Below are positions 44,220 through 53,311 of a stretch of 64,000 nucleotides of DNA, piece after piece. Location: NCBI GenBank assembly GCA_964508025.1, contig CAZDSF010000003.1, positions 32,877-96,876 of the forward strand, in the 5' to 3' direction. The translations under genes and the position numbers were made by a program. The notes below the pieces were generated by a model. The model worked only from the letters and a program-made list of their open reading frames with translations, was not told where the DNA came from and did not search any database. The stretch's first letter is position 1; every line of letters begins with the position of its first letter. Origin of the DNA: JAAZNO01 sp964508025. GTDB taxonomy: Bacteria > Chloroflexota > Anaerolineae > B4-G1 > SLSP01.

Positions 44220-44247
44220 TTGACATCTTTCCCGCTCATGCTATACT
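44220..44247 (+). promoter_or_regulatory. sigma-70 promoter of the tRNA-Lys gene
   Basis: Perfect TTGACA (44220-44225), 16-base spacer, TATACT (44242-44247). The predicted start is only a few bases before the tRNA. Confidence 0.82.
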
Positions 44248-44257
44248 CCACAGGCGT

Positions 44258-44331
44258 GGGTCGTTAGCTCAGTACGGTAGAGCAGGGGCCTTTTAAGCCC
44301 AGGGCCACAGGTTCGAATCCTGTACGACCCA
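44258..44331 (+). tRNA. tRNA-Lys (anticodon TTT)
   Basis: 74 bases, acceptor stem GGGTCGT/ACGACCC, D-arm GCTC..GAGC, anticodon loop CTTTTAA with anticodon TTT, T-arm ACAGG-TTCGAAT-CCTGT. The discriminator is A. CCA is not encoded. The top pair of the anticodon stem (27-43) is G:A, which is slightly irregular. Confidence 0.95.
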
Positions 44332-44648
44332 CCTACGGCGCGACATCGGGTTGGCGCGGCCGATTTTCGACCGACCAACTTCGAATCCCCGCCGTTCTGC
44401 GTTTGCCGCTGCGGATTGCTGAATGCATCCCCCATACGGGTTTGGAGCGCAACAAGTGCGCGTTCCTTGTGCGACCGGATGACCATAGCCCTGATCAGGC
44501 TGTGAGCGTGCTACACCTCAAACCCCTCCCTGATGCTTCAGGATAGGAACAATCTTCACAACATGCCGCATGCTGGATGCTGGTTCAGGATGTAACGTCA
44601 GGCAACATGACACCGGTCCTGGCGGCGTTCAGCTGGGTCGCGGCAGTA
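44332..44648. other. Gene-free stretch after tRNA-Lys
   Basis: I see no convincing gene here. A short self-complementary patch (CCGATTTTCGACCGACC) follows the tRNA and may help termination. No integrase or attachment-site duplication of the tRNA end was found by eye. Confidence 0.45.
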
Positions 44649-44707
44649 GCGGATTACATCCGGCGGATTACATCCGGCGGATTACATCCGGCGGATTACA
44701 TCCGGCG
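44649..44707. repeat. Four tandem 14-bp palindromic units upstream of EFR1
   Basis: The unit GCGGATTACATCCG is repeated four times without change and a fifth partial unit follows. Each unit holds the dyad CGGAT-TAC-ATCCG, so it is both a tandem repeat (2 x 7) and a row of small inverted repeats. It ends about 25 bases before the ATG at 44733. Confidence 0.9.
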
Positions 44708-44732
44708 AATTTTGTCCACGAGGAGAGGGTGG

Positions 44733-45533
44733 ATGAGGATTACGTTGGTTTACTTCAGCGGGACGGGTAACACGGCGTGGGTGGCGCAACGGCTGGCGGC
44801 GGCCCTGACGCTGCTGGGCGCTGACATTGTGGCGCACTCGTGTGAAACGCTGACCGTACCGGTGGATCTGAAGGCGTGCGATATGCTGGGGCTGGCATTC
44901 CCCACGGCATCCTCATATCCGCCAGCGCCGTTCCGGGCGTGGCTGGCAACGTTACCGGAAGCGGCAGGACTGTCACTCTTTGCCGTGACCACGGCCAGCT
45001 ATGCTGCTGGTGACACGGCTTGGTGCGCGGTGCAGCCTCTGAAGGCGCGGGGCTATGCGCCGTTTCTGCTCGCCAATGTACTGATGCCCAATAACTTCTA
45101 CATTCCCCCAATGGATTTCATCCCCGTGACGCCGCCAGAGCGTGCGCCGGCGCGGCTGGAACGGGCGCAGCACAAGGTTATGCGATTGGCGCGCCTGATC
45201 CATACGCAGACGCCGTATTGCGAAGGGACGGGACTTTTGGGGCGGTTGCTGGGCTTGCTGCAACGCTGGAGCATGGATACGTTCGAGAAGCGCCTGTTCC
45301 GACCTTTCTTTGCTGATGAGACGTGTACTCGCTGCGGTTGGTGCGTGCGGCATTGCCCGGCGGCTAACATCACTCTTGATGAAGGCGGTGTGCATTTCGC
45401 CGCCCGATGCTGTTTGTGTATGCGCTGTTACAGTTTTTGTCCCCAACAGGCGATCCAGGCTACGCCCAAGACCCGCCAGGTGCAGAAGTATCGGCGTTAT
45501 GCCGGGCCAGAGGGCCGACGGTATACCCCCTGA
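44733..45533 (+). CDS. EFR1-type flavodoxin-ferredoxin fusion protein
   Basis: A 266-residue electron-transfer protein. The N-terminal flavodoxin-like domain has the FMN loop YFSGTGNTAW; the C-terminal part has two [4Fe-4S] sets, CTRCGWCVRHCP and CCLCMRCYSFCP, at about 195-245. This architecture is the EFR1 family (function not established, probably low-potential electron transfer in anaerobic metabolism). ATG 44733 follows AGGAGAGG; an earlier in-frame start would put the tandem repeat into the protein and is unlikely. Confidence 0.9.
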   Translation: MRITLVYFSGTGNTAWVAQRLAAALTLLGADIVAHSCETLTVPVDLKACDMLGLAFPTASSYPPAPFRAWLATLPEAAGLSLFAVTTASYAAGDTAWCAVQPLKARGYAPFLLANVLMPNNFYIPPMDFIPVTPPERAPARLERAQHKVMRLARLIHTQTPYCEGTGLLGRLLGLLQRWSMDTFEKRLFRPFFADETCTRCGWCVRHCPAANITLDEGGVHFAARCCLCMRCYSFCPQQAIQATPKTRQVQKYRRYAGPEGRRYTP

Positions 45534-45635
45534 TACCAGCCTGGTCGGGCACAGGCCCTGCACGTGACTGTTCAGCACTCTCCCGGCTGCCGTGTTAAAA
45601 AGCGGCTAGAACTGCGAGCTGGGAGCGTGTTTTCG

Positions 45636-45673
45636 GCTAACCGCCCCGCTAACCGCGCCGCTAACCGCGCCGC
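45636..45673. repeat. GCTAACCGCGCC 12-bp tandem repeat
   Basis: Three copies, the first with a single change, lie between the convergent EFR1 and radical SAM genes. Confidence 0.8.
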
Positions 45674-45709
45674 TGCGCCAGCGTCACTCCCGAGAGTGTC
45701 CGCGCTGGC

Positions 45710-47038
45710 TTACTGCGTCCAGGGTGTTACAGCTGTGCGCGGCAGGTTGCCGCGCAGGCGCTTGAGGCCGTAGAAGCTGTTCATCGCTGCGACCATCCAG
45801 AAGGCGCCGGGGCGCAGTTGCCGGGCGGCGCGTGCGATGCGCCGGGCGACCTGCGGCGGCGCAAACGCTCGCCGCCAAAGGGTGCGGTGCGCCGCCAGCA
45901 AATCCGCAGGCCGCATGCCCTGAGGCTGGAAAGCGACGTTGTAGCCATTGCTGGCATCGGAGGGTAGTTCCGAGAACAGCCGTCCCTCCGCCTCGAATTG
46001 CGCATAGAGCGGCGTGCCCCGGTAAGGGGTCAGTACGCTGATGAAGGGCACATCCACCCCGATGGCGTCGAGCCGGTCTGCCATCCCCACGATGTCCGCT
46101 GGTGTGTCGCCATCGAAGCCTGCCACGAAACCGGCCATCACGCCGATGCCGCGTTGGTGGAGCGCGGTGATGGCGTGGCGGTAGCGGGCGATCTGGTTCT
46201 GCGGTTTGTGCGCCGCCTGGAGCGCCGCCTGGCCGAAGGTCTCGATGCCGAAGAAGACGCCAATGCAGCCGGAATCTGCCAGCAGATCGAGCAACTCGGG
46301 GTCCTCGGCAATATCCATGCTGGCCTGGGTGAGCCACCACCGGTCGAGGGGTTGCATCGCCCGCAGCAGGGTCTTGATGTAGGGGCGGTTGATCGTGAGG
46401 TTGTCATCCCAGAACCAGACGATTTTGCGCTGCCACCACCGGGGGAAAGCGTCGTAACGCACATCCTGCAATACCTCCTCGACCGGCCGCATCCGGAAGC
46501 CAGGGTTGAGTTGTGGGACGCTGCAGAAGGAGCAGGTGTAGGGGCAGCCACGTGTGGCCTGGACGACGCGTTGGACAAAGAAGGCTGAGGGCAGCAGATC
46601 ATAGCGTGGGGTCGGCAGGCCCGCGAGGTCGTGCGGCGCCCCCTCGTAGCGGCGTTGCAGGCGTCCTGCCGCGGCATCGGCCAGCACGGTGGGCCAAACC
46701 GTTTCGGCTTCGCCGCAGACCACGGCATCACAATGGGCCAGCGTCTCCTCTGGCCAGAAGGTGGCGTGCGGCCCGCCGGCTACGACCCGTTTACCCCGTG
46801 CGCGGAAGGCATCGGCGAGGCGGTAGGCTTCATCAGCAAAGCCGCTGAAGAAGGATAGCGCCACCAGGTCGGCATCGGTGTCCAGCGGTACAGGCGTCAC
46901 CTGTTGATGGAACACGCGCACGCGGTATTGTGGCGGGGTCAGCGCTGCTAGATGGATGCCGGACAGCGGCGGCGTGAAGTGCTTCTCGTGGCCCAAACGA
47001 TACCGTGGGACATAGACGACAACAATATCCACGTGCAT
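45710..47038 (-). CDS. B12-binding radical SAM protein
   Basis: A 442-residue protein with an N-terminal cobalamin-binding-like domain (about 1-130, with LVALSFFSGFADEAYRLA and VAGGPHATFWPEE) and a radical SAM core whose [4Fe-4S] motif is CPYTCSFC at about residue 165. GIETFGQAAL and GFVAGFDGDT are core strands. This group includes methyltransferases and cyclases on lipids, hopanoids or natural products. No substrate gene is adjacent. It could be a hopanoid or phosphonate-type methylase; unresolved. Confidence 0.9.
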   Translation of the reverse strand: MHVDIVVVYVPRYRLGHEKHFTPPLSGIHLAALTPPQYRVRVFHQQVTPVPLDTDADLVALSFFSGFADEAYRLADAFRARGKRVVAGGPHATFWPEETLAHCDAVVCGEAETVWPTVLADAAAGRLQRRYEGAPHDLAGLPTPRYDLLPSAFFVQRVVQATRGCPYTCSFCSVPQLNPGFRMRPVEEVLQDVRYDAFPRWWQRKIVWFWDDNLTINRPYIKTLLRAMQPLDRWWLTQASMDIAEDPELLDLLADSGCIGVFFGIETFGQAALQAAHKPQNQIARYRHAITALHQRGIGVMAGFVAGFDGDTPADIVGMADRLDAIGVDVPFISVLTPYRGTPLYAQFEAEGRLFSELPSDASNGYNVAFQPQGMRPADLLAAHRTLWRRAFAPPQVARRIARAARQLRPGAFWMVAAMNSFYGLKRLRGNLPRTAVTPWTQ

Positions 47039-47163
47039 GGACGCCTCCGGGGAACTGGGATGACTGATTCTCTTTTATTGTAGGCTAGCTGGCCTACCAG
47101 AAACTCCCCGTTTTGGCGCAGGCAAACATTTGAGAGGCATTGACAGATGGCGGCTCATAGCGG

Positions 47164-47588
47164 TCAGAGCGCGCGGCGATAGATTTCGCCGGACGTAGAG
47201 CGCTCGGCTGGGGCATCGGTCAGTATCACGCTTCCACCGTCCAACGTGAGTGTGCTGGTGGGCATAGCGCGATATACCGTTTCCCAGGAGCCTTCCCAGC
47301 CGTCATCCTCGCTGTCTGCAATGGCCCAGATTTGCTCCAGATAGATGATCTGTCCCGCAGCATCAGCGCGGGCTGCGTTGAGCTCGAGAATGCCGGTCAC
47401 TGCAACCGGCGTATCAGGCGCCAGGCCACGCACGGCTGATGCGTCCAGTTCCGGCAGGTTTTCGATCAGGCGCGCCTCACGCAAGGTACGTGCAACCTGG
47501 CCGATTCCGGCAAAAAGCCCGATAGTATAAAAGCCGCACCCAACACCGCCAGCACAAGCAATCCCAGACGTGATCCACGTTCGTTCAC
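47164..47588 (-). pseudogene. Small membrane-anchored protein gene broken by a one-base frameshift
   Basis: GGAGG and GTG 47588 start MNERGSRLGLLVLAVLGAAF, an N-terminal membrane helix. At the A-run 47512-47516 (TTTTT on the coding strand) the frame breaks. In the neighbouring frame the protein continues FAGIGQVARTLREARLIENL and runs about 115 residues to a TGA at 47164, with a beta-rich part (PDTPVAVTGILEL, IIYLEQIWAI). One extra T would join them. It may be a sequencing or assembly error, slippage during expression, or a true mutation. The family is not recognised. Confidence 0.72.
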
Positions 47589-47700
47589 AGTATCCTCCGA
47601 GTCATTCAACTCACAGATGCGACCAGTAGCCAATTGCACAGACAAGGTCATTATACCAAACGGATGAGGTGATGCTGACGCTGGAACCCCGTACCACCGG

Positions 47701-49320
47701 TCAGACTTGGATAAACTGCGGTAGAACTACCGGGCGCAATTGCGTGGCGCGGTAGAAGATGGTTTCCAGCGAACTGCGCAGATCTTGATTGCCCTGTTTG
47801 ACCTGGCGCCTGATCTCTCTACGGCTGGCTTTGAGCAGCTCACCGGCCTCGTCTAATTGCACGAAGCCGCGACTGACAAACTGCGGTTCTCCGACCAACT
47901 GGCGTTTCTTGTTCACTGGAATCAGTGCCACCACAAAGCCGTCCTGCGAGAGCCGCTGCCGGTCGCGCATAACTACTTCGCCGATCTCGCCGACCAATCG
48001 CCCATCTACCCATACATCTGCCACGGGTAGGGCGGTCCCTGTCCACGCTTTCTGTCCATCGCTCAACCAAGGCAACCCCTGCTTGAGGATGAAGACCCGT
48101 TCCGGCCCGATGCCCGCTTCCAGGGCCAACTGCCTGTGCAGATGGAGGTGCCGGGATTCACCATGCACCGGAATCAGATAATGCGGTTGTACCGCCTCGA
48201 GCATGGCGCGCATGTCGCCTCGATTGCCGTGACCTGAGACGTGAACTGCTGCCATTGGCCCGTAGATCACGTTGGCGCCCCGTTCAAAGAGCTTATTGAT
48301 CATCCGGCTGATGTCTTCTTCATTGCCGGGAATCGCGCCGCCGGAGATGATGATGGTATCGCCGGGTCGAATCTGCACCTGGCGATGGCTGCCTTCCGCC
48401 ATTTTGTTCAGCGCCGAACGCGGCTCGCCCTGCGACCCAGTGGCCAGAATCACCAGCTTTTCCGGTCGCACCCTGGCCTGCACGTCTACGATCAGATTGT
48501 CAGGCGCCTGGAGGTATCCTAGCTCAAGAGCCAGATGGACGTTCTCCTCCAGGCTGCGTCCGGTGAGTGCAACTTTGCGCCCGTGCTTATGCGCCAGGGT
48601 GATTATTTCCTGCATGCGAGCCAGCAACGAGGAGAACGTGGCAATGATGACGCGGCGTCCCTGGGATTCAGTAAACAGCCGATCCAGGGTTTCGCGCACC
48701 ACCTGCTCGGTCTTGGTGAAGCCCGGCTGGTCGGCGTTGGTGCTGTCGCCAAGCATGGCGAGCACACCGTCCTGGGTCAGCGCGCGCAATTGCGCCAGAT
48801 CGGTCGTGTGCCCACCGGAGGGCGTCTCATCCATTTTGTAATCTCCGGTGTGGACAATTTTCCCTGCCGGGGTATCAATTACCAGCCCCACAGCATCGGG
48901 GATGGAGTGGGCTACAGTAAACGGGCTGATTCTGAACGGCCCCGCTTGCGTCCAAACATTCTTCGATAGCACGCGGAGTTCTGCCTTGTGCAGCGGTTGC
49001 TTTTCTGCTAGCTGCCGCTGTACCAGCCCCAGGGTTAGCGGTGTGCCATAGATCGCCGCCTCGATGTGCTGCAGCAGATAGGGCAGCGCGCCGATGTGAT
49101 CCATGTGCCCGTGTGTGAGGAAAATCCCGCGCAGCCGCTCCTGGTTCTTGACGACATACTCAAAATCTGGCAACACCAGATCAATGCCGTACATATCGTT
49201 GGCGGGGAACATCACCCCACAGTCCACGACTATGAAATTGCGGCCATATTCGATGACCGTCATATTCTTTCCAATGCCTTCCAAACCGCCGAGGGGCATA
49301 ATTTGCAAATGCTTACTCAT
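47701..49320 (-). CDS. rnj: Ribonuclease J
   Basis: Metallo-beta-lactamase/beta-CASP ribonuclease with endo- and 5'-3' exonuclease activity, central to mRNA decay and rRNA maturation in bacteria lacking RNase E. The 539-residue protein starts LQIMPLGGLEGIGKNM and has the zinc motif THGHMDHIGALPYLL, VDCGVMFP, the beta-CASP segment VALTGRSLEENV and the HVSGHGNRGDM / LIPVHGESRHL motifs. The C-terminal dimerisation domain is present. It is expressed from a strong promoter at 49529-49556 with a long leader. Confidence 0.95.
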   Translation of the reverse strand: MSKHLQIMPLGGLEGIGKNMTVIEYGRNFIVVDCGVMFPANDMYGIDLVLPDFEYVVKNQERLRGIFLTHGHMDHIGALPYLLQHIEAAIYGTPLTLGLVQRQLAEKQPLHKAELRVLSKNVWTQAGPFRISPFTVAHSIPDAVGLVIDTPAGKIVHTGDYKMDETPSGGHTTDLAQLRALTQDGVLAMLGDSTNADQPGFTKTEQVVRETLDRLFTESQGRRVIIATFSSLLARMQEIITLAHKHGRKVALTGRSLEENVHLALELGYLQAPDNLIVDVQARVRPEKLVILATGSQGEPRSALNKMAEGSHRQVQIRPGDTIIISGGAIPGNEEDISRMINKLFERGANVIYGPMAAVHVSGHGNRGDMRAMLEAVQPHYLIPVHGESRHLHLHRQLALEAGIGPERVFILKQGLPWLSDGQKAWTGTALPVADVWVDGRLVGEIGEVVMRDRQRLSQDGFVVALIPVNKKRQLVGEPQFVSRGFVQLDEAGELLKASRREIRRQVKQGNQDLRSSLETIFYRATQLRPVVLPQFIQV

Positions 49321-49528
49321 ATACTTCTATAGATCCTTCATACTAATTTAACTCGCAAGTCGTTGCTTGGAGCTTGTGTTCTACTATCTCAGGCGCACGA
49401 ATACTTGGCCTGCTTGATGACCTCGTGGGGTTGTCAAGACGTTGGCTCAGGAACACGATGCAGTCAACGTCTAACTACTACCAGTCAGGGGAACTGCTGC
49501 CTGTGGAAACTTCCATATCCAAGAAAAT
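49321..49528 (-). other. About 200-base leader of RNase J with a stem-loop
   Basis: The stretch between the rnj promoter and start codon. It contains an 8-bp stem (AGACGTTG at 49437-49444 with CAACGTCT at 49465-49472, loop 20). No ribosome-binding site is obvious near the ATG at 49320. No gene is seen in 49321-49662. Confidence 0.5.
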
Positions 49529-49556
49529 AGTATAACATATTTGGGGCGCTTGTCAA
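49529..49556 (-). promoter_or_regulatory. sigma-70 promoter of rnj
   Basis: On the minus strand a perfect TTGACA (49551-49556), 16 bases, TATACT (49529-49534), within an AT-rich patch. Confidence 0.85.
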
Positions 49557-49662
49557 ATCAAGATCCAACCCGTAGCTGTTTCAGCGTTCCTGCGCTTGCA
49601 ACAACCAGAGCGGCTTCAGCCCAAAATTCGCGCTTTGCGATGGAGACCTGAACAGTTGCCCC

Positions 49663-50542
49663 CTATTGCACAGCAGACTCCGAGATCACACAGCGGAAGC
49701 CAAAAATATCGCTTGTGTGGTCTGGCGTAGTCTTATGGCGCGTTGCGCCGCGCACGTGCTTCATGTCATTGTACCATGACCCGCCTCGCAATCCCAGGTA
49801 TTCTCCATTGGCTGGTCCCGTGGGATTGACCTGCAGTTCGGAAGGATACGCGCCATACCAATCGGCTACCCACTCCCACACGTTTCCCGCTAGATTCAGC
49901 GCGCCCACCCAGCTGGCGCCTTCGGGGTAACTCTGCACCGGCGCCGTGAAGGCGTAACCATCATCGGCATGACTTGCTGCCCAGTCCATGGGACAATTCT
50001 TGTCACAGTAATTCAGCATAATGCGGGGCCAATTGGTTAGCAGATGACCCCAAGGATACATTCGTGCTTCTGGCCCTCGCGCCGCGTATTCCCACTCCGC
50101 CTCGGTGGGCAGAGGTCCACCCACCCAGGCGTAATAGGCTGTTGCGTCATGCCAGGAAACATGCACCACCGGGTGGCTTTCTACGGTCTGGCTTTGCGAC
50201 CCTTGTGTTGGTAATCTGTCTCTTCCGGCCGTACTGCTCCGGCGTGTACTTCGGCGTGCTCATACCGCGCGACACGGTGCGCGTGGGCGGATCATGGGGA
50301 TTCCACAACTTCACCAGGCCAAAGTCCACCAACGCCGCCCGCCCATCAGGGCGCAGAAGAATGTTCTGGGGCTTGATGTTGCGGTGCACGATGCCCTGAC
50401 TGTGGCAATAGACCAAAGCATCGAGCAACTGCCCGGCCCAAACGAGCGCCTGGGCTTCGGGCGCGACGAGGACAGATAGCCCTGGCGCGCGGTCTTGGCG
50501 AAGCTCCGCAATGATGATATGATTACATGGCTGCGCTGATTG
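49663..50542 (-). pseudogene. Decayed Ser/Thr protein kinase - formylglycine-generating-enzyme gene
   Basis: Two fused remnants in different frames. From 50542 downward: QALVWAGQLLDALVYCHS, GIVHRNIKPQN, ALVDFGLVKLW and RTVSRGMSTPKYTPEQYGR, the C-lobe of a kinase. The N-lobe with the ATP-binding Lys is missing, the catalytic Asp of HRD is Asn, and one Pro of the usual APPEQY is lost. That frame stops at 50147. In a second frame a sulfatase-modifying/FGE domain begins mid-domain (SHPVVHVSWHDATAYYAW), continues LPTEAEWEYAARG and NVWEWVADWYG, and ends FGFRCVIS at 49663. The membrane helix and first half of the FGE domain are gone. Confidence 0.82.
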
Positions 50543-50593
50543 TCACGCGCTCTTGGTTGGGTTGCCATTTCCAACGCATACAGGGGGTTGTAC

Positions 50594-51892
50594 TTGTGCG
50601 AAAATGAGATTGCGAATCCGCTCTGCGCTTTCTCGGCAGGCGAACTGGCCGCGCGGATCCGTCAGGGGACGCTTTCCTCGGTCGAGGCGACGATGGCGCA
50701 TCTGGAACGGATCGCGGCGGTGAATCCCCGGCTCAATGCGGTGGTGCAGTTGGATGTTGAAGCCGCGCTCGCGCAGGCGCAGGCGGCGGATGCGGCTCGG
50801 GCGCGGGGCGAGCGGCTCGGCCCGCTGCATGGCGTCCCCTTCACCGCCAAGGATGTGATCGAGACGGCGGGTCTGATCGCTGCCGCCGGCTTGCCGGAAC
50901 GCGCCGCTTATATCCCCACGGCGGATGCAACGGTCGCGGCGCGGATGCGGGCAGCGGGCGCGATTCTACTCGGCAAGACCAACTGCCCACCGGGCGGCGG
51001 CGGCGGCGATACCGAGAACCCCGTCTACGGGCGCACCAACAATCCATACAATGTGACGCGCACGCCGGGCGGCAGCAGCGGCGGCGAGGCAGCCATCATC
51101 GCGGCAGGCGGCTCGCCGGTGGGCCTGGGCAGCGATTCCGGCGGCAGTATCCGCCTGCCCGCGCACTTCTGCGGCGTTGCGGGTCTCAAGCCAACCTCCG
51201 GGCGGGCGCCCAACACCGGCGTCTTCAATCACCCCGGCGGGCTTTCTGATCCCCGCACGCAAATCGGGCCACTGGCGCGTTCTGTTGCAGATCTGGCCCT
51301 TGTGTTTAGCCTCATTGCCGGGCCGGATGGGCGCGATGCCGGTGTGATTCCCATGCCTATTGGCGACTATCGCACCGTGAACGTGCGTGGGTTGCGCGTA
51401 GCTTGCTACATGGATGATGGCGCATCGCCCCCTACCGCTGAGACGGGCGCGGCAATCCTGACAGCAGCGCGGATGCTTGCCGCTGCCGGGGCGCTGGTGA
51501 CGGATGCGCGTCCGCCGCTCGCGGCCTCGCGCGACATCACCGAGCGCTACTGGGGCATGAATGCACTCACGGGCGCGCAGGTCGAGACGCTCTTCAGCGA
51601 TTGGGATGCCTTCCGCACGGCAATGCTGGTCTTCATGGCGGACTACGACGCCATCCTTTGCCCCGTCGAGGCGCACCCGGCCCCGCCGCACGACGAGCCT
51701 GATCCGTTGCGCTTCAACTACACCCTGCCCTACAGCCTCACCGGCTGGCCTGTGGCAGTGGTACGCATCGGGGCTTCACCAGAGGGTCTCCCTATCGGCG
51801 CGCAGGTCATTGCACATCCCTGGCGCGAGGATGTGGCGTTGGCCGTGGCGACGCAGCTCGAACGTGACCTGGGCGGCTGGCAGCCAGGGTGA
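50594..51892 (+). CDS. Amidase signature family enzyme
   Basis: Hydrolyses an amide using a Ser-cis-Ser-Lys triad. In the roughly 432-residue protein the Lys is in FTAKDVIETAG, the cis-Ser in TPGGSSGGEAA and the nucleophile in SDSGGSIRLPA. It may be an indoleacetamide- or fatty-amide-type amidase; no GatB or GatC is near, so it is not GatA. No ATG fits: TTG 50594 with AGGGGG six bases before it is the best start, just before the family's usual N-terminal helix (AFSAGELAARIRQG). An in-frame start at 50540 would overlap the decayed kinase. Confidence 0.85.
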   Translation: MCENEIANPLCAFSAGELAARIRQGTLSSVEATMAHLERIAAVNPRLNAVVQLDVEAALAQAQAADAARARGERLGPLHGVPFTAKDVIETAGLIAAAGLPERAAYIPTADATVAARMRAAGAILLGKTNCPPGGGGGDTENPVYGRTNNPYNVTRTPGGSSGGEAAIIAAGGSPVGLGSDSGGSIRLPAHFCGVAGLKPTSGRAPNTGVFNHPGGLSDPRTQIGPLARSVADLALVFSLIAGPDGRDAGVIPMPIGDYRTVNVRGLRVACYMDDGASPPTAETGAAILTAARMLAAAGALVTDARPPLAASRDITERYWGMNALTGAQVETLFSDWDAFRTAMLVFMADYDAILCPVEAHPAPPHDEPDPLRFNYTLPYSLTGWPVAVVRIGASPEGLPIGAQVIAHPWREDVALAVATQLERDLGGWQPG

Positions 51893-52005
51893 TGCAGGAT
51901 CACTGACGATAGATCACGGTGTGTTGGCGTTAGGTTCCGGTCATCGGTCGCCCGTCGTCGGTTGTCACTATCAAGCAACAATCATCTCAGAGCAAAGGAT
52001 CTTTG

Positions 52006-53193
52006 ATGGCACACTCTTCACTTTCAGTTCGCCCTGTTAACCCGGCCTGGCGCGGAGGGCTGTACTACCTGTTCTTCTGGGCTTCGATGGCGGTGTGTAT
52101 GCCGTATCTCAACGTGCATTACTCGCGCCTGGGCCTGAGCGGCCTGGAGATTGGCTTGTTGGGCGCGTTGATGCCGCTGATGCGCCTCACAACCGCGCCC
52201 GTTCTCTCCGCGCTCGCGGATCGCCGGGGCTGGAAGAAGCGGCTGCTTTCTGTGTGTTTGCTGGTCGCCGGTGGGTTTTTTCTTCTGCTGGGGATGCCGC
52301 AGACCTTTGTCCTGATTCTGCCCATCGCGGCGTTGTTGGCGATGGCGCATAGCGCTGTGACGCCGATCGCGGATGCGCTGGTGGCGCGCATGGCGAGGCG
52401 TTATCAGGTGGATTACGGCAAGCTGCGTTTATGGGGATCGCTGGGTTTTGCCGCGACGGCGCTGGGCACCGGCGCGCTCTGGCAACGGGTGGGCTTCGAG
52501 GCGATGTTCCCTGTCGCCGCGCTGATGGTGTTGCCCGTGGTGTTGGCGGCGCAGGGATTGGAGGAAACCGCCGCGCCGCAACAACAGGCGCGGATGCCGC
52601 TGACGCAGCTGCTGCGCGATCACGGGCTGGTTGCGTTACTGCTCGCCAACTTCCTCATCGGCGCGGGCGAGGGGCTGTACATCACCTTCTCCGGCGTCTA
52701 TATGGACGTTCTGGGCGGCCCGGAATGGATGATCGGCGGCATCTTCGGCCTTTCGGCGTTGGTGGAGCTGCCGGCGATGCAGTATGCCGGCGCGTTGGCG
52801 CGGCGGATTGGCAAACCTTTCACGCTGGTCATCTCCTACGCGCTGATGGCGATCGCGTTCTTTGGCTACGCGGTCTCGCGCACGCCGGTGATTTTGTTGC
52901 TCTGGGCGATGCTCAAGGGCGTGGGCTTTGGGCTGTATTTCCCCACGACGGTGAGCCTGGGGGATGACCGCGCGCCGGAAGCCTGGACTTCGACCGTGCA
53001 ATCGTTGCTGATGGCGTTGGGGTGGGGCTTGGCGCCGCTGCTGACGATTCCTCTGGCGGGCTGGCTTTCTGATACGCTGGGGCTGGCTCAGGTGTTCGCC
53101 GTCGCGGCGGGCGTGCAGCTGCTGGCGATTCTGGTGCTCGGCTGGGCGATGTTCCGGCGCATGTTTGCGGTGTCGCCGTTGCTGGTGGAATAA
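52006..53193 (+). CDS. MFS transporter, LacY/nucleoside-like (MFS_1-like)
   Basis: A 395-residue transporter with about twelve hydrophobic segments. The loop 2-3 motif is represented by ALADRRGWKKR after helix 2, with a second copy region GALARRIGKPF after helix 8. FFWASMAVCMPYLNVHYSRLGL at the start (cited in part) resembles the 3-phenylpropionate/sugar-proton symporter group. AAGGA fits ATG 52006 rather than TTG 52003. The substrate is unknown. Confidence 0.88.
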   Translation: MAHSSLSVRPVNPAWRGGLYYLFFWASMAVCMPYLNVHYSRLGLSGLEIGLLGALMPLMRLTTAPVLSALADRRGWKKRLLSVCLLVAGGFFLLLGMPQTFVLILPIAALLAMAHSAVTPIADALVARMARRYQVDYGKLRLWGSLGFAATALGTGALWQRVGFEAMFPVAALMVLPVVLAAQGLEETAAPQQQARMPLTQLLRDHGLVALLLANFLIGAGEGLYITFSGVYMDVLGGPEWMIGGIFGLSALVELPAMQYAGALARRIGKPFTLVISYALMAIAFFGYAVSRTPVILLLWAMLKGVGFGLYFPTTVSLGDDRAPEAWTSTVQSLLMALGWGLAPLLTIPLAGWLSDTLGLAQVFAVAAGVQLLAILVLGWAMFRRMFAVSPLLVE

Positions 53194-53210
53194 CAGCCCG
53201 CCGCTCTAGT

Positions 53211-53305
53211 CGTTCGTAGCGCGTGGAGAGCCGTGAGCAGAACGCGGTTCGCTGCGCCCAAACTGCTCACCCCAAACTGCTCACCCGTTACTATCTTAAA
53301 GGAGG
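53211..53305 (+). repeat. GAGCAG/CTGCTC leader repeat (copy upstream of the epimerase)
   Basis: Begins CGTTCGTAGCGCGTGGAGAG, contains CTGCTCACC twice 14 bases apart, and ends AAAGGAGG, the ribosome-binding site of the gene at 53312. A gapless hand alignment with 57702-57784 gives about 66 identities in 83 positions. Confidence 0.85.
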
Positions 53306-53311
53306 AACGTG

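Noticed and set aside
44258..44732. Possible integrative element at tRNA-Lys
   Set aside because: No integrase, no duplicated tRNA 3' end and no mobile genes follow; only repeats and EFR1.
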